Shown here one piece after another: positions 9,496-19,853 of a DNA stretch of 64,000 nt. The notes under the pieces are model-generated. The model saw nothing but the letters and a program-made list of their open reading frames with translations, did no database searches and was not told the origin of the DNA. The position numbers and the translations under genes are program-made. Source of the DNA: Bifiguratus adelaidae (taxonomy: Eukaryota > Mucoromycota > Endogonomycetes > Endogonales); NCBI GenBank assembly GCA_002261195.1, contig MVBO01000002.1, positions 460,487-524,486 on the forward strand, in the 5' to 3' direction. Each line of letters starts with the position of its first letter. Position 1 is the first letter of the stretch.

Positions 9496-11333
9496 CTAAG
9501 AGACCCATTGCGGGCGTGGCGTACTACTCATGATACATATATACTGTAACAACCACACAATGGCTAGTACGACCAATGCAATAGGCATCAAGTCCGTCAC
9601 AATGTAATAAGCAAAGGTAAACCGTTTCGCCGGAACACGTGTATCGCCATTGGCTCCCTTGACCTTCTTGCTCCATCGCACATCAATACCTAGCCACTGA
9701 CCCACTTGTTCGCTCACAAGCTTGGCGCAACATAGCACGATAGGTACGCCCGTACCTGGGTGCGCACTGGCACCGACAAAGAACAAGTTGTCAAATCGGC
9801 CTGAAGAATCCAAGGTCGAAACCAGAGGACTTGCATCACGTTATGGGATAGACCAAGTATGGAGCCTTTCCAAAGGTTGAAGCGTGATGCCCAGGTGGAG
9901 GGGTCATTGACGGTTTCGTGAACAACGTAGGATGAAAAGTCGGGTAGCTGGAGGCGTTTGGTAATGGTACCTATAACCATCTGTCGCGCCTTCTTGACCA
10001 TTTCGGTCTGATCTTCTGGTATAGCATGCCGAGAATGCCCTATGGGAACAAGGACGACCACTGTGTCACGACCTGGAGGTGCAGAGGAAGGGTCAATTCG
10101 GCTGGGTACATTGACGTAGAAGGAGGGATCGGAAGGGAGCGAAAGATCCTTGAAAATCTCATCAAATGACTCCTTGTAGGCTTCGGCCAAAAAGATATTG
10201 TGGACATCCAACTCCGGCACCTCGCGATCGAGACACCAATAGAATGAGATGGACGATGAGGTATATTTGGCCTTGTCGGACAACCGTTTACCATAGGTGG
10301 ATGGCGGCAACAATGTGTTGTACACGTAGACGAGATCCGCGTTAGCAATCACAGCATCGGCTTCGATCACTTCGCCATCCGCTAGTGTGACACCAGTGAC
10401 ACTTCGGTCAGTCGTATTGATGGATTTAACCGGGCAGTTGAGTCGAATCGTCGCGCCGTAGGATTCGGCAATCTTGGCTAAAGCTGAGGGTACAATATTG
10501 AATCCTCCTCGGGGATACCATATGCCTTCAGCAAATTCGGTATATTGCAACAAGTTGTAATTGGCGGGTGCCTCAAAGGGGGACATACTAACATCCATCA
10601 GAATGAGGTCAATCTGTCAATGCCGTTGCTCAACACTTACCTCATGTACATGGTTTGAAATGTGAGTGCCATACGGACCTTTTTGGATTGAAAGTACTTT
10701 TTGGCTCGTCCATAGATGGTGTTCACCAGATGCAATCTGAAGACATCTGGAATATACTTGAGTCGAAACAGATGCCACCAATACACAAAGTTTTGCTTCA
10801 GCGCCAGCTGAACACTTCTTTCGTAATGGATATGAGACTCTTCAATGAAGCGCAAGAAGCAAAGAAAGGGTTCCACACCCTCGCCTTCATACCGCTCGAT
10901 CTCCTTCTTCATGATGGACAAATCGGGTGAAAGTTGAATGCTATCGCCATCGTGAAAGTGAACGCGATAGTTGCGTTCACATTTCAGCAGGTCTATATGA
11001 TCCTCGATATTATGTCCGAGATCGTCAAAGGTCTCTTTGAAAATCTTGGGCATCAAGTAAAGCGACGGTCCTTGATCGAATCGATGCCCATCCTGATAGA
11101 GCAGTGAACACCGTCCACCGACAAAATCATTCTTTTCTACCACAGTGACCTTGATACCCTGTGAAGCCAAGCGCGCTGCCGTCGCTACACCTCCAACCCC
11201 AGCACCCACCACCACGACATGCTTGTCCAATAGAGGAAATATCAAAGAACCAGAACACACCCCTTTATATATTTCAGTCCCAGCCGATCTTTGCACGCCA
11301 TTCGGCAGAATTGACAGCCCGTGCACTGACCAT
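9496..11333 (-). pseudogene. carB: Phytoene desaturase (carB type), disrupted
   Basis: Would convert phytoene to lycopene in carotenoid synthesis. Exon bodies lie at about 11221-10641 and 10587-9496, with a 53-base intron. The FAD-binding head (HVVVVGAGVGG), GGRCSLLYQDGHRFDQGPS and the C-terminal block FVGASAHPGTGVPIVL are all present, with a final hydrophobic anchor. Two faults are visible. No ATG precedes the FAD motif in frame; only a GTG-started frame overlapping carRP does. Near 9812-9819, after VLWFRP, the frame jumps, and the conserved end lies in another frame. An ATG at 11333 joined by a 109-base intron (11330-11222) could restore the head, and a 53-base GT-AG removal could bridge the tail, but would delete conserved residues. 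Most likely a pseudogene. Confidence 0.8.
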
Positions 11334-11425
11334 TTATGGGCATGTGTCAAGAAGTGTTCCGTAGACGTCTTTATCGCGTAAGCATGGTTCTTGTTTGTTT
11401 GCGCTTCTAAGACTTGCGCACAGCG
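11222..11425. promoter_or_regulatory. Shared promoter between carB and carRP
   Basis: About 200 bases between the two divergent carotenoid genes. A TATA-like run at 11264-11271 reads TATAAA on the minus strand and TATAT on the plus strand. The close head-to-head layout is the one known for carB and carRP in Mucorales, where light induces both. No clear light-response element was identified by eye. Confidence 0.5.
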
Positions 11426-13358
11426 ATGTTGACGTACTTGGAAGTTCACCTATATTATACCTTGCCCCTACTCGGAGGTTTGAGCGTATTTTTGTGGCCT
11501 TTTTTCAATCGACCCGTGGGGTTCAAGTTGACTTTTCTAAGCGTCGTGGCGTTCACGACTGCGTCCGCTTGGGATGATTACATTGTCTATCACAAGGCCT
11601 GGTGGTACTGCAGGGAGTGCCTGGTCGGTGTTGTGGGATATGTACCGGTCGAAGAATACGCATTTTTCCTCATCATGACATGGACGGTGACCTTGTTTCA
11701 ATTCGCCTTGAGCCGATGGACGTTGTCTGCTCTTTCGCTGTGCAGATCAACGGTCAAAAAGAGTGGAGGACGCAAGGATATCCATTCGACGGCTGAGATC
11801 AAGCTTGAATACGAGCTAAAGCGATGGATAGGCGTTTGGCGGCTCTAACTGTCGGTGGATTTGGATGGGCGGTTGCGGTGCCAGGCACATCCTTATTTTA
11901 CGCAGGCTGCATATTATGGTAAGATACCGTGTCATGGTGACAACCTCTTGCTGAACCCATGTGTAGGTATACCATGCCAGCGATAGCCGTCCTTTGGTAC
12001 ACATCTGGCCCCTACATTTTCACTCGGGGAATTGTCACGCTTTCCAGTATAGCGCTACCGACCATCTACTACTGTATAGTGGATATAATAGCCCTCAGAG
12101 CCGGAGTCTGGACAATCTCACCCGTCACATCAACCGGCAAAATGGTCATTGACGTGCTACCCTTGGAAGAATTCATGTTCTTTGCTTTGGTATCAACGGT
12201 CATCGTGTTTGCTAATCATACGATCGACAAGCTGGACACACTGATCAACATGTTGCCAGAGTACGCTGGGGCTGTCAAAACCGATCGTACATCCGATCGT
12301 ACACTCTCATATTTTTCCGGTTGTTACATTCGACATCTTCTAATCTATTACTTTGTCTCCGATTATCGACTGCCGCAACAGCGATTGTATGATCTCCAGT
12401 ATGCGCTGTCAACTCTGCAGCAGCATTCAGCTTCATTCACCCTGGCGTCTGGTCTCTTTCCGGAACATGTCCGCCAAGACTTGGTGATTCTCTATGCTTG
12501 GTGTCGAGCGACCGATGAACTTATAGACAGCACGCAAGAAGAGACAACAAAGCGCCATTACATTGACATCATGAGGCAGTTTGTGCGCGACTTGCATGTG
12601 GATGGGGAAATCGACTGTCTTACTATTCGAAAGCACTTCCCGATCAGGTTATACCATTGTTCCGTGCCTTGAGTCATATCGCTTGGTACCTGCCTTCCGA
12701 GCCATTTTCAGAACTCCTTCAAGGATACGAGTGGGACGTGGACAAGAGGCCTATCGAAATAGAGACGGATCTGCTTACATATGGCACGTTTGTCGCAGGA
12801 AGTGTTGGCGAGCTGTGTCTCCGCGTCATGACGCAAAAGGCAGGTCCACTCTCCTTCCACAAGCCTGATCTCGAACCAGCCCTCAAGATTGGAGATCAAT
12901 GCCGGGAAGAATGGGTACGACAATCGGCTCGGACGATGGGTCAAGTACTCCAGATTGTCAACATCTCTCGTGACATTATTACCGACAGCAAAACCCTAGG
13001 TCGATGCTATATACCTACGACCATCATCGACCCTTCTACTCAGAGAGCTTTAATTATTCAAGGCAAAGCCTGCAACATACCCCAATCCCAACTGCGAAAT
13101 TATGCCATTCAAATGCTCAATATTGCCGACAGTCTTGCACCAACGGCTTCCCTAGGTCTCAATGCCTTACCTTCAACATGCCAACCTGGAGCAAAAGCAG
13201 CCGTGATTGTTTATCGAGCCATTGGGACACAAGTTAGAGCGGAAAAGGGATACGTGAAGCGCGCAAGGGTATCTAAAGGTCGAAAAGTATTTATTCTACT
13301 GTCATGTATGTATGGATTAGACACGCTCTCATCAGATCGCGTCAGAAAGCGCACCTGA
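11426..13358 (+). pseudogene. carRP: Bifunctional lycopene cyclase / phytoene synthase (carRP type), apparently frameshifted
   Basis: Two-domain carotenoid enzyme: an N-terminal membrane cyclase (R) and a C-terminal phytoene synthase (P). The head MLTYLEVHLYYTLP, YIVYHKAWWYC, the two repeats GYVPVEEYAFF and LPLEEFMFFAL, the acidic motif DELID and NISRDIITD are all present. An intron at 11919-11966 is clear. A second intron, best placed at 11763-11821 (donor GTGGAG), joins the loop before RRLAALTVGGFGW. Near 12610-12620 the frame slips by one: DGEID is followed, in a different frame, by YYSKALPDQVIPLFRALSH. A 51-base GT-AG segment (12598-12648) would also bridge it but would remove that conserved-looking stretch. 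Catalytic motifs are otherwise intact, so the lesion looks young. Confidence 0.8.
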
Positions 13359-13381
13359 ACGAATAGCGAGGATAAAAACTG

Positions 13382-13389
13382 TCACGTGA
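13382..13389. promoter_or_regulatory. TCACGTGA E-box upstream of arginase
   Basis: Perfect palindrome TCACGTGA, a typical bHLH site, 72 bases before the arginase ATG. The same octamer occurs at 22131-22138 before CK2 beta and at 48183-48190 before a membrane SDR. Confidence 0.4.
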
Positions 13390-13460
13390 TCATCACCCGT
13401 GGGAAACTTTTCTTTCTCACGCTTCCCTCTTTTCGACACTTACTTTCCTTTGTCTGCATC

Positions 13461-14455
13461 ATGGCATTTAGCAACAAGTTTATCAAGTCCAAGACTGTAG
13501 GGATCATTGGTGCTCCTTTTAGTGGTGGTCAGGTATGTGAAACCAGATGTGTCTGGATCTTGACGAATTGCTGACGTTGAGTGACCATTAGCCTCGCGAT
13601 GGTGTTGAGGAGGGACCCATTCGTCTGGTGGAGTTTGGGCTGATCAATCAGTTGGAATCGATGGGTTGGAAGTGCAACTTGCAGGCAAACGAAGATATTC
13701 CTACACTTCGCCCGGCTTCTGACCCTGATTCGGGTAAACTCAAGAAACCGCGCTACGTGTCTGCTGTGACCAAGCGTCTCGCCGGACAGATTTCGGACGT
13801 GGCTAAACGTGGCGAACTTGTTCTCACGCTTGGAGGTGATCATTCTCTGGCTATTGGGACGGTCTCTGGTATCTTCTCGGCATACCCTGATGCTTGCTTG
13901 GTGTGGGTGGATGCTCATGCTGACATCAACACTCCTGAAACGACGGACTCTGGAAACATTCATGGATGTCCAGTTTCCTTCCTTATAGGACTGGCCAACA
14001 ATGCACCAGAGTTTGACTGGGTCAAGCCTGTTTTGGCCGCCAATCGTCTTGTCTACATTGGCCTACGCGATGTCGACGAGCCAGAAAAGGGGATTTTGAA
14101 GGACCACAACATCAAGGCTTTCTCCATGCATCACGTCGACAAGTATGGTATCGGAAAGGTTGTTGAGATGGCCTTGGATCACGTCAATCCAAACCGTGAC
14201 CGTCCCATCCACTTGTCTTTTGATGTCGATGGTTTGGACCCATCTGTTGCTCCTAGCACTGGTACACCTGTCCGTGGTGGATTGACCTTCCGCGAGGGAC
14301 ATTACATTTGCGAGGCTATTGCCGAGACAGGCTTGCTAGTCGGTGTGGACATTATGGAAGTCAATCCCGCACTGGAAGATGAGATGGCCGTGTTCCAGAC
14401 GGTCACAATCGGTTGCTCGCTTACACGGTGTGCTCTGGGAGAGACACTTCTTTAG
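13461..14455 (+). CDS. Arginase
   Basis: Hydrolyses arginine to ornithine and urea with two manganese ions. Exons 13461-13532 and 13592-14455; 311 residues, the usual length. The metal ligands sit in GGDHS, DAHADIN and SFDVDGLDP; the substrate loop is GTPVRGGL and the C-terminal VDIMEVNP is intact. The N-terminus ([20 protein letters not shown]) has no targeting signal, so it is likely cytosolic. The gene sits next to carRP, same strand, 102 bases after its stop, probably by chance. P5C reductase at 38.6-39.5 kb could use its product through ornithine. Confidence 0.95.
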
Positions 14456-14637
14456 ACGTAGATTCAGGTGGCGTAGACGATGCGGTTTGACTTGCAGTTT
14501 TATCGCTCTAGACTTTTCTAGGTGTAATTATATACAGACAAGCAGATGGTGAACATGTGAATGCATGGACCTGCCCCATTTGCAAATATACATTCTATCT
14601 CATCACCTTCGTCCCCTCTTGACCCGATGATGCGATA

Positions 14638-15795
14638 TCAAGCGGACGCCTTCACCTCACTTTGATCAGTCTTGTCCAAAATATCCACGACGACTGGAAA
14701 GACTTCTCCACATGCGACCTCACACTTCCAACTGGCAATATCATCGCCACGTGTCGCTCCTATATTGACAAGGCCAACCTCTTTGCCCATCTCATGCGCC
14801 GTTTTCACGAGTCGATAGGCCGAATACGTGGCTAAGGACGATCCAATCACCAAGATGGCTCGCGCTTGTCGGATCCATTCGCTCGTCAGCGCCTTGACAT
14901 CCGCCTTGATATTTTCACCAAAAAAGACGACGCTCGGTTTGACAATGCCTGTATGACATTTGGGACAAGGAGGGATCTCGAAATCGTAATAGGATACATT
15001 GGCCGGTAACTCCACATCGCCATCGGGATTGATGCGTGGTTCTGTATGGGTGGTCTTAAGATGATGACGATAGGCTGCCCATTCGGGGTTCAATTCGGAT
15101 AGTACATCCTGAAAAACGTCTCGAGGCTGTTTATGCCCACAGGAAAGGCACTCGACCGTCGCTAGTGTACCGTGCAATTCGGCGACACGATCTTCTGGGC
15201 TTCCAGCCACCAAGTGAAGTCGATCCACATTTTGAGTGATAAGGTTGGAGATGTAGCCTTTGTCTTGTAAGGATTTTAAAGCGAGATGCGTACTGTTGGG
15301 TTTAGCATCGTGTATCTGGCCCCAGCCCAGATACCCTCGTGCCCAGTAGCGTTGACGAAAGGAATGCCTTGCCAGAAACTCTTGGAAATAAATTGGTTTA
15401 TAGTTGGCATTGACCGTATATGTACCCTTCAGACGGTCAGTCCATCGTGTGATTGCAAGGAAAGGTGCTCTTACCTGCTCTCCTCGGTAATCCGGTATAC
15501 CACTGTCTGTGCTTACACCCGCACCTGTCATGACGACTACACCCCCTGAGTTCCTCTCACCTATCCGAACGTCATCGCCGAGCAGCATTTGCATCACATG
15601 CTCCACAGCATCCTCAATCTCGTAAACGCTCGGTAGTGTTCTGTTCTTTGGCGCAAAGTCTGGCATTTTGAGCTTTTGAGACTTTGTAATGGCGTTAAGG
15701 TTCACCATCGGTATCCGCGATCGTAGCGCATAGTGCCTTATGGGACCGCATGCTTTTGTTATAAACGTATCGCGATGTTGAACACACGAAAACAT
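14638..15795 (-). CDS. Sirtuin (Sir2 family, SIRT4-like class II)
   Basis: NAD-dependent protein deacylase, probably mitochondrial by its class. NAD-binding GAGVSTDSGIPDYRGE, the catalytic TQNVDRLH, the HG of AELHGTL and the zinc cysteines (CLSCGHK and CPKCH) are present, followed by PSVVFFGE and the GSSL nucleotide motif. A 48-base stretch (15474-15427) begins GTAAGA and ends CTGAAG; it is a multiple of three and stop-free, but it interrupts the motif after GEQ, so I call it an intron. The first ATG is at 15795 (MFSCVQHRD); the open frame extends to 15894 only from a TTG. ATGs at MVNLNAIT or MPDFAPK are alternatives. Confidence 0.88.
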   Translation of the reverse strand: MFSCVQHRDTFITKACGPIRHYALRSRIPMVNLNAITKSQKLKMPDFAPKNRTLPSVYEIEDAVEHVMQMLLGDDVRIGERNSGGVVVMTGAGVSTDSGIPDYRGEQVRAPFLAITRWTDRLKGTYTVNANYKPIYFQEFLARHSFRQRYWARGYLGWGQIHDAKPNSTHLALKSLQDKGYISNLITQNVDRLHLVAGSPEDRVAELHGTLATVECLSCGHKQPRDVFQDVLSELNPEWAAYRHHLKTTHTEPRINPDGDVELPANVSYYDFEIPPCPKCHTGIVKPSVVFFGENIKADVKALTSEWIRQARAILVIGSSLATYSAYRLVKTAHEMGKEVGLVNIGATRGDDIASWKCEVACGEVFPVVVDILDKTDQSEVKASA

Positions 15796-15890
15796 GTCTG
15801 GCACATGAAATCGATCGAAATTACATGCAGCAAAACATCTTTGCGGTAATGAAAAGAGCGAATTGTATGTTTCTATGGCAATTGCTCCCG

Positions 15891-16967
15891 TCAACTTAAA
15901 GCAGAGGAAACTTGCATCTTCTCTTCTGGCATTCCAATCACATCACACGCAAGATTCCAAACAGTCTTTGCCTTGACCATATCGTGAGACTCTTTGGAGG
16001 ATTCAGTCTTCTTGCCATAGCGGTAATAGCAGCCATTGTCATTGGCATACTTGTCATCGATACCGTACGCAAGGTATTCATTGGAGCTTTGATCAGCGGA
16101 GATGGCAAAGGAGAACCAAGGCATGACGTATTTCATCCTCAGGCGGGAAAACAAGGAACTATCGCGAGCTAGAGAGGTCGTAGGAACGAAACCGGGACAG
16201 AGAGTATTGACAGTGATCTTTGGATTGGAATTGGCTAGTCTCTCGGCGAGGACATAGGTCCACCATACATCCGCCAGCTTTGAAGCCTAATTTAATGTCA
16301 GACAAGGGAAATTCCATAGGGCATGTTGAACATACTCTGTAGAAGGACAAGCGATCCCATGATTTGGAACCATCGAGGTTATCGAGCGGCAAGATCAATC
16401 GATCAGGGTCCTATGGATCAGGCGCATGAGCTGCGGTCCCTTCCAATACAAGCGATTGCTATTTACCGTTACGGTTGGTTGTGCCAAGGTTGGGCTGGCC
16501 GGATCGTGCAAAGAGCTGGTAAGATTGAGGATGCGTCCACCCGTCTGAGACATGCGCGGTAATAAGAGTTGAGTAAAAAGCATCGGACCAACCATGTTGA
16601 CCATGATGGTCTTCTCGAAGACTTTGCTGTCCTCGGTGAACTCGCGTTCGGTGCAAAGAAGACCGGCATTGTTGATAAGGATGTTGAGAGGCAAATTCAA
16701 ATCCAGAAAATCTTGCGCCCCTTGACGAACAGAATTGAGGGAGGACAAATCAAAGATAACCATATAGAGGCGCTCAGATACGTCTTTATCGGACAACTTG
16801 GCGTAGGATTGAACCGCCTTGCGGGCTGTCTCAAGCTTGGCCTTGTTTCTTCCCGCCATTACAACGGTCAATCCAGTTGCCGAATACTTTTTGGCCACGT
16901 CAACACCTAGACCGTCAGAGGCTCCAGTTATGAGCACCACTTTACGCGGATGAGACAAGGAAGACAT
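15891..16967 (-). CDS. Short-chain dehydrogenase/reductase (retinol dehydrogenase/WWOX-like), copy 1
   Basis: NAD(P)-dependent oxidoreductase of unknown substrate. Exons 16967-16467, 16410-16336 and 16286-15891, 323 residues. Cofactor motif TGASDGLG near residue 14, NNAG near 98, and a modified active site where YRASK supplies the Tyr and Lys (tyrosine and lysine three apart, YxxxK). The C-terminus ends CDVIGMPEEKMQ. It is a tandem duplicate of the gene at 17256-18331: exon borders and phases match, and the ending CDVIGMP is shared. This copy is open throughout. Confidence 0.85.
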
Positions 16968-17255
16968 GATGGAGCCAGAAGTTTGAAAGAGCGGCGTTAG
17001 TTATACCGGCAAAACATGTCCGTTACTTGCGCGACAGATCACAGTCTTCTTGCCAAATCGGGCATCGACTGTCAAATCAACTCTGAGTGCAGGCTTCTTT
17101 TACCTTTGGACGTTGTAGAAAGCCCAACGATTTCGAGCGCTCGGAGATGAAGAGGCCCGAGAACATAATTAGCTTTATCAATTACATGGTGCATGTTACA
17201 TCAAAGTCCAAAAGAAAAATGAAATTCACAAATATTATGGTTCCAACGAGATGGA

Positions 17256-18331
17256 CTAAGCGACCTCCACCTTGTGATCCGGCATACCAATGACATCGCA
17301 TGCCTTGTTCCAAACAGTACGCGCTTTCACCATATCATGCGATTCGGCACTAGATTTCGCTTGCTTCCCCTGGCGATAGTAAACACCATTATCCTTGGCA
17401 AATTCGGGGGATGTCGCGTAGGCCAAGTACTCGTTACCGGCTTCGTCAAGGGAGCGCGCTGAGGGATGTAAAGGCATCAAATATCTCGCAATGATACGAA
17501 GGTATAAGGGAAAATCGCGAGCCATGTTGGTGGTTGGAACCAGTCCAGGGCAGAAGGTGGTGACTGTAATCTCTGATGTCGACTTGGCAGCTCTTTCGGC
17601 CAGCACATAAGTCCACCATATATCGGCTAGTTTGGAAACCTACAGATTTTTAAGGTCAGCAATCGGACGATGCTAACGCTGAGGACTTACCCTATAGAAA
17701 GCAGTGCCATCCCAGAACTTGGACCCGTCCAGGTTATCAAGCGGAAGGATGAGCCTGTTCGGATCCTAATCAATGAGCGTGAATAGATCGCCTATGCAAG
17801 CAGTCAAACACTCACATTATACTTCTCTGCTTGTAGACCCTTTGTTGCGGGATCATGCATACTACTCGCTACGTTCAAAATCTTCCTACCTCCACTCTCC
17901 ATCATCTTTGGAATGAGCAATTCAGTAAAGAGCATAGGTCCAACGAAATTGATCATCAATGACTTTTCAAACACTCTTGTATCCTTTGTGTACTCTGGCG
18001 TTGTTGCCTTTCGGGAAGCTGGCGTGTAACCAGCGTTATTAATCAGGACGTGTAACGGCAAGTCCAGATCAAAAAATTCGCGTGCGCCATCACGGACCGA
18101 ATCGAGGGATGCCAAGTCAAAGGCAATGAAGTAAATGCGCTTGCTTGCTTCAGGTTCTACAAGCTTGGTGTACTGTTTGACAGCCTCACTGGCATCCTTA
18201 AGTTTCTAGTTGTCGCGACCAGTGAGGACAACCGTGAAACCGGCTTGAGCGTATTTCTTGGCCGCTGTCAAGCCCAGTCCGTCAGATGAACCGGTGATAA
18301 GGGCGACTTTATGGGGGTGAGAAGAGACCAT
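17256..18331 (-). pseudogene. Short-chain dehydrogenase/reductase, copy 2, with a nonsense codon
   Basis: Same three-exon design as its neighbour: exons 18331-17816, 17765-17691, 17639-17256. From ATG at 18331 it reads MVSSHPHKVALITGSSDGLG, but codon 42 (18208-18206) is TAG within GRDN-stop-KLKDASEAV; the neighbour has a sense codon at the matching place in GRNKAKLETARKAV. Everything after the stop is intact (NNAGYTP, YRVSK, CDVIGMPDHKVE). A late restart is unlikely, since the cofactor fold would be lost. It is either a very recent pseudogene or a case of stop readthrough or sequencing error. Confidence 0.8.
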
Positions 18332-18521
18332 TGAGCACAAACACCTGCATACACCATTCTATTTAACGCTAATGCTTGTCGATCTTTTGGCTGACTAAGC
18401 CAATTAGGCCGCGTAATTTAAAGTCACTCGATACGTGACATCATCCGTAGGGAACAAGTTCAGGCTATCTAGATGACAAATTGATGTGAGACGAGTATCC
18501 ACGTGTTGGGCAAGCGCAAGT

Positions 18522-18576
18522 TTGTATGATACAAGATGTGTAAGCTATCGTATCCGCATCTAGTTGTATGATACAA
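18522..18576. repeat. Pair of 13-base palindromes
   Basis: TTGTATGATACAA occurs at 18522-18534 and again at 18564-18576. Each is itself an inverted repeat (TTGTAT-G-ATACAA). They lie just downstream of TAN1 and upstream of the broken SDR; an E-box CACGTG is at 18500-18505. Confidence 0.6.
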
Positions 18577-18584
18577 GAAATTGT

Positions 18585-19774
18585 CTATGCTTTGACGGGT
18601 TCCTCGACAACGGTTTTGGTGCTCGCCTTTACGCGTGATGTGCCATCAGATTGCGCTGACGTCGCTTCATCCAAGAGCGTTTGCAGATTAAACCGCTGAA
18701 GTTTCTGATAATCTCTCACAATGGCCATCCCACACACATTCTAGAAGGCAACTTCATCAGTGACAAGCCCTACATATCACGCGATTTACTCACCCTCCAC
18801 ACCTCTACAATGATGGAGTATTCCGGATTGTTCAGATCCACTTTGTGAGGCATGCCAACGATCTTTGCGACTTGCTTGATCAATTCGTCACGGTCAATTT
18901 TGTTGCTCTGCCGTATTCTGGGTTGAATAGCAAACTGCAACAGTCAGCCAAAATTCTGTTCGACGACGGACTTACTGTCTTGCTGTCTGACCGTCGTGTC
19001 CCGTCCTCTCCTCTTTTTCCAAATACTTCATCGCACATCTCTCCACAAACCCGTTCGATCTCGATGAAATTGGCTGCGCAAATTTGGGTAATCGGTACTA
19101 ATCGATGTGCAATCCGTGTTCTTCGTTGCCGTTTTTCAACCAAGTCTTTGATGATGTGCGTCACAAAGGGCACAGGCTCGATGGGAGACTGCGTTTTGAT
19201 AAAAATCACTGCACTAGTCGTCAGAGGGCAGATCATTGCAAAAGCCTGCGCTAATATACATACTGCATTCCATCCCCGTGGCTAATCCAACAAACCGCCG
19301 TTTTGTTGCTTTTTTGTTATCTTTGCTTTCTTTTTCGGCAGCCAATTCTTTGGCAATAACAGCTTCAATATCAGCCGGTCCATCGTCGTCGTCTTCTTTG
19401 GCAATTTCCTCCTTGTCATCCTTGTCCTCGGTATCCTCTGGAAATTCATACATTTGATCTGCATACTTTGCGATCTCGATGAATAACGGTTGTAGGAAGC
19501 GCTAAGCTTGCACTGTACCTCTGAAAACATTTCAATCATTTCGCGAGTACATCGCTGTTCCTTGTTGCGGTCGCAAGTAATATAGACACCCGACATGCCC
19601 GGCTGGATCCCAAAGGAAGCCGTGACATTCTGTGCTGATTCCTAGGAATCAAACCATTAGCCTCGCGCCAACTATCGTCTGCATATTCCTTGAGCACACC
19701 TTGGAAGAACAAGCGAATCGCTTCACCTTCTTGCGCCGTTGCTCGCTCTTTGGCGCTATGGCTCGCTTGGACAT
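18585..19774 (-). CDS. TAN1: tRNA N4-acetylcytidine adaptor TAN1 (THUMPD1 family)
   Basis: THUMP-domain protein that presents serine and leucine tRNAs to the acetyltransferase Kre33/NAT10. Six exons: 19774-19700, 19641-19519, 19465-19264, 19208-18976, 18934-18794, 18740-18585; 309 residues, close to yeast Tan1. The start MSKRAIAPKSEQRRKKVKRF is basic. Then come GIQPGMSGVYITC, an acidic linker rich in Asp and Glu, RRFVGLATGMEC, IFIKTQSPIEPVPFV and the THUMP core ending KVDLNNPEYSIIVEVWR with NVCGMAIVRDY. The intron after exon 2 could close after only 17 bases, but a 53-base choice gives SEYADQMYE, matching the family. It shares a 79-base divergent promoter with the FetB-like gene. Confidence 0.9.
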
Positions 19775-19853
19775 GAGAAAGAAAACGTGACTCGTTCATT
19801 CATTAAGCGTAAAGATTGTAACTTTGAGGGTTCTTTCTTGGCAAACAGAGAGC

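Noticed and set aside
9802-9831. 30-base intron bridging the carB frame slip
   Set aside because: Too short for this genome, and it leaves the downstream frame wrong.
11222-11449. GTG-started carB frame overlapping the carRP start
   Set aside because: It begins with GTG, crosses the carRP coding start on the other strand, and its residues match no desaturase N-terminus.
15796-15894. Sirtuin start at 15894, seemingly overlapping the SDR stop
   Set aside because: The codon there is TTG. The first ATG is 15795, so the two genes do not overlap.
19502-19518. 17-base intron in TAN1 (GTACAGTG to GCTTAG)
   Set aside because: A 53-base intron at 19518-19466 keeps the frame, has a normal size and gives the family sequence SEYADQMYE.
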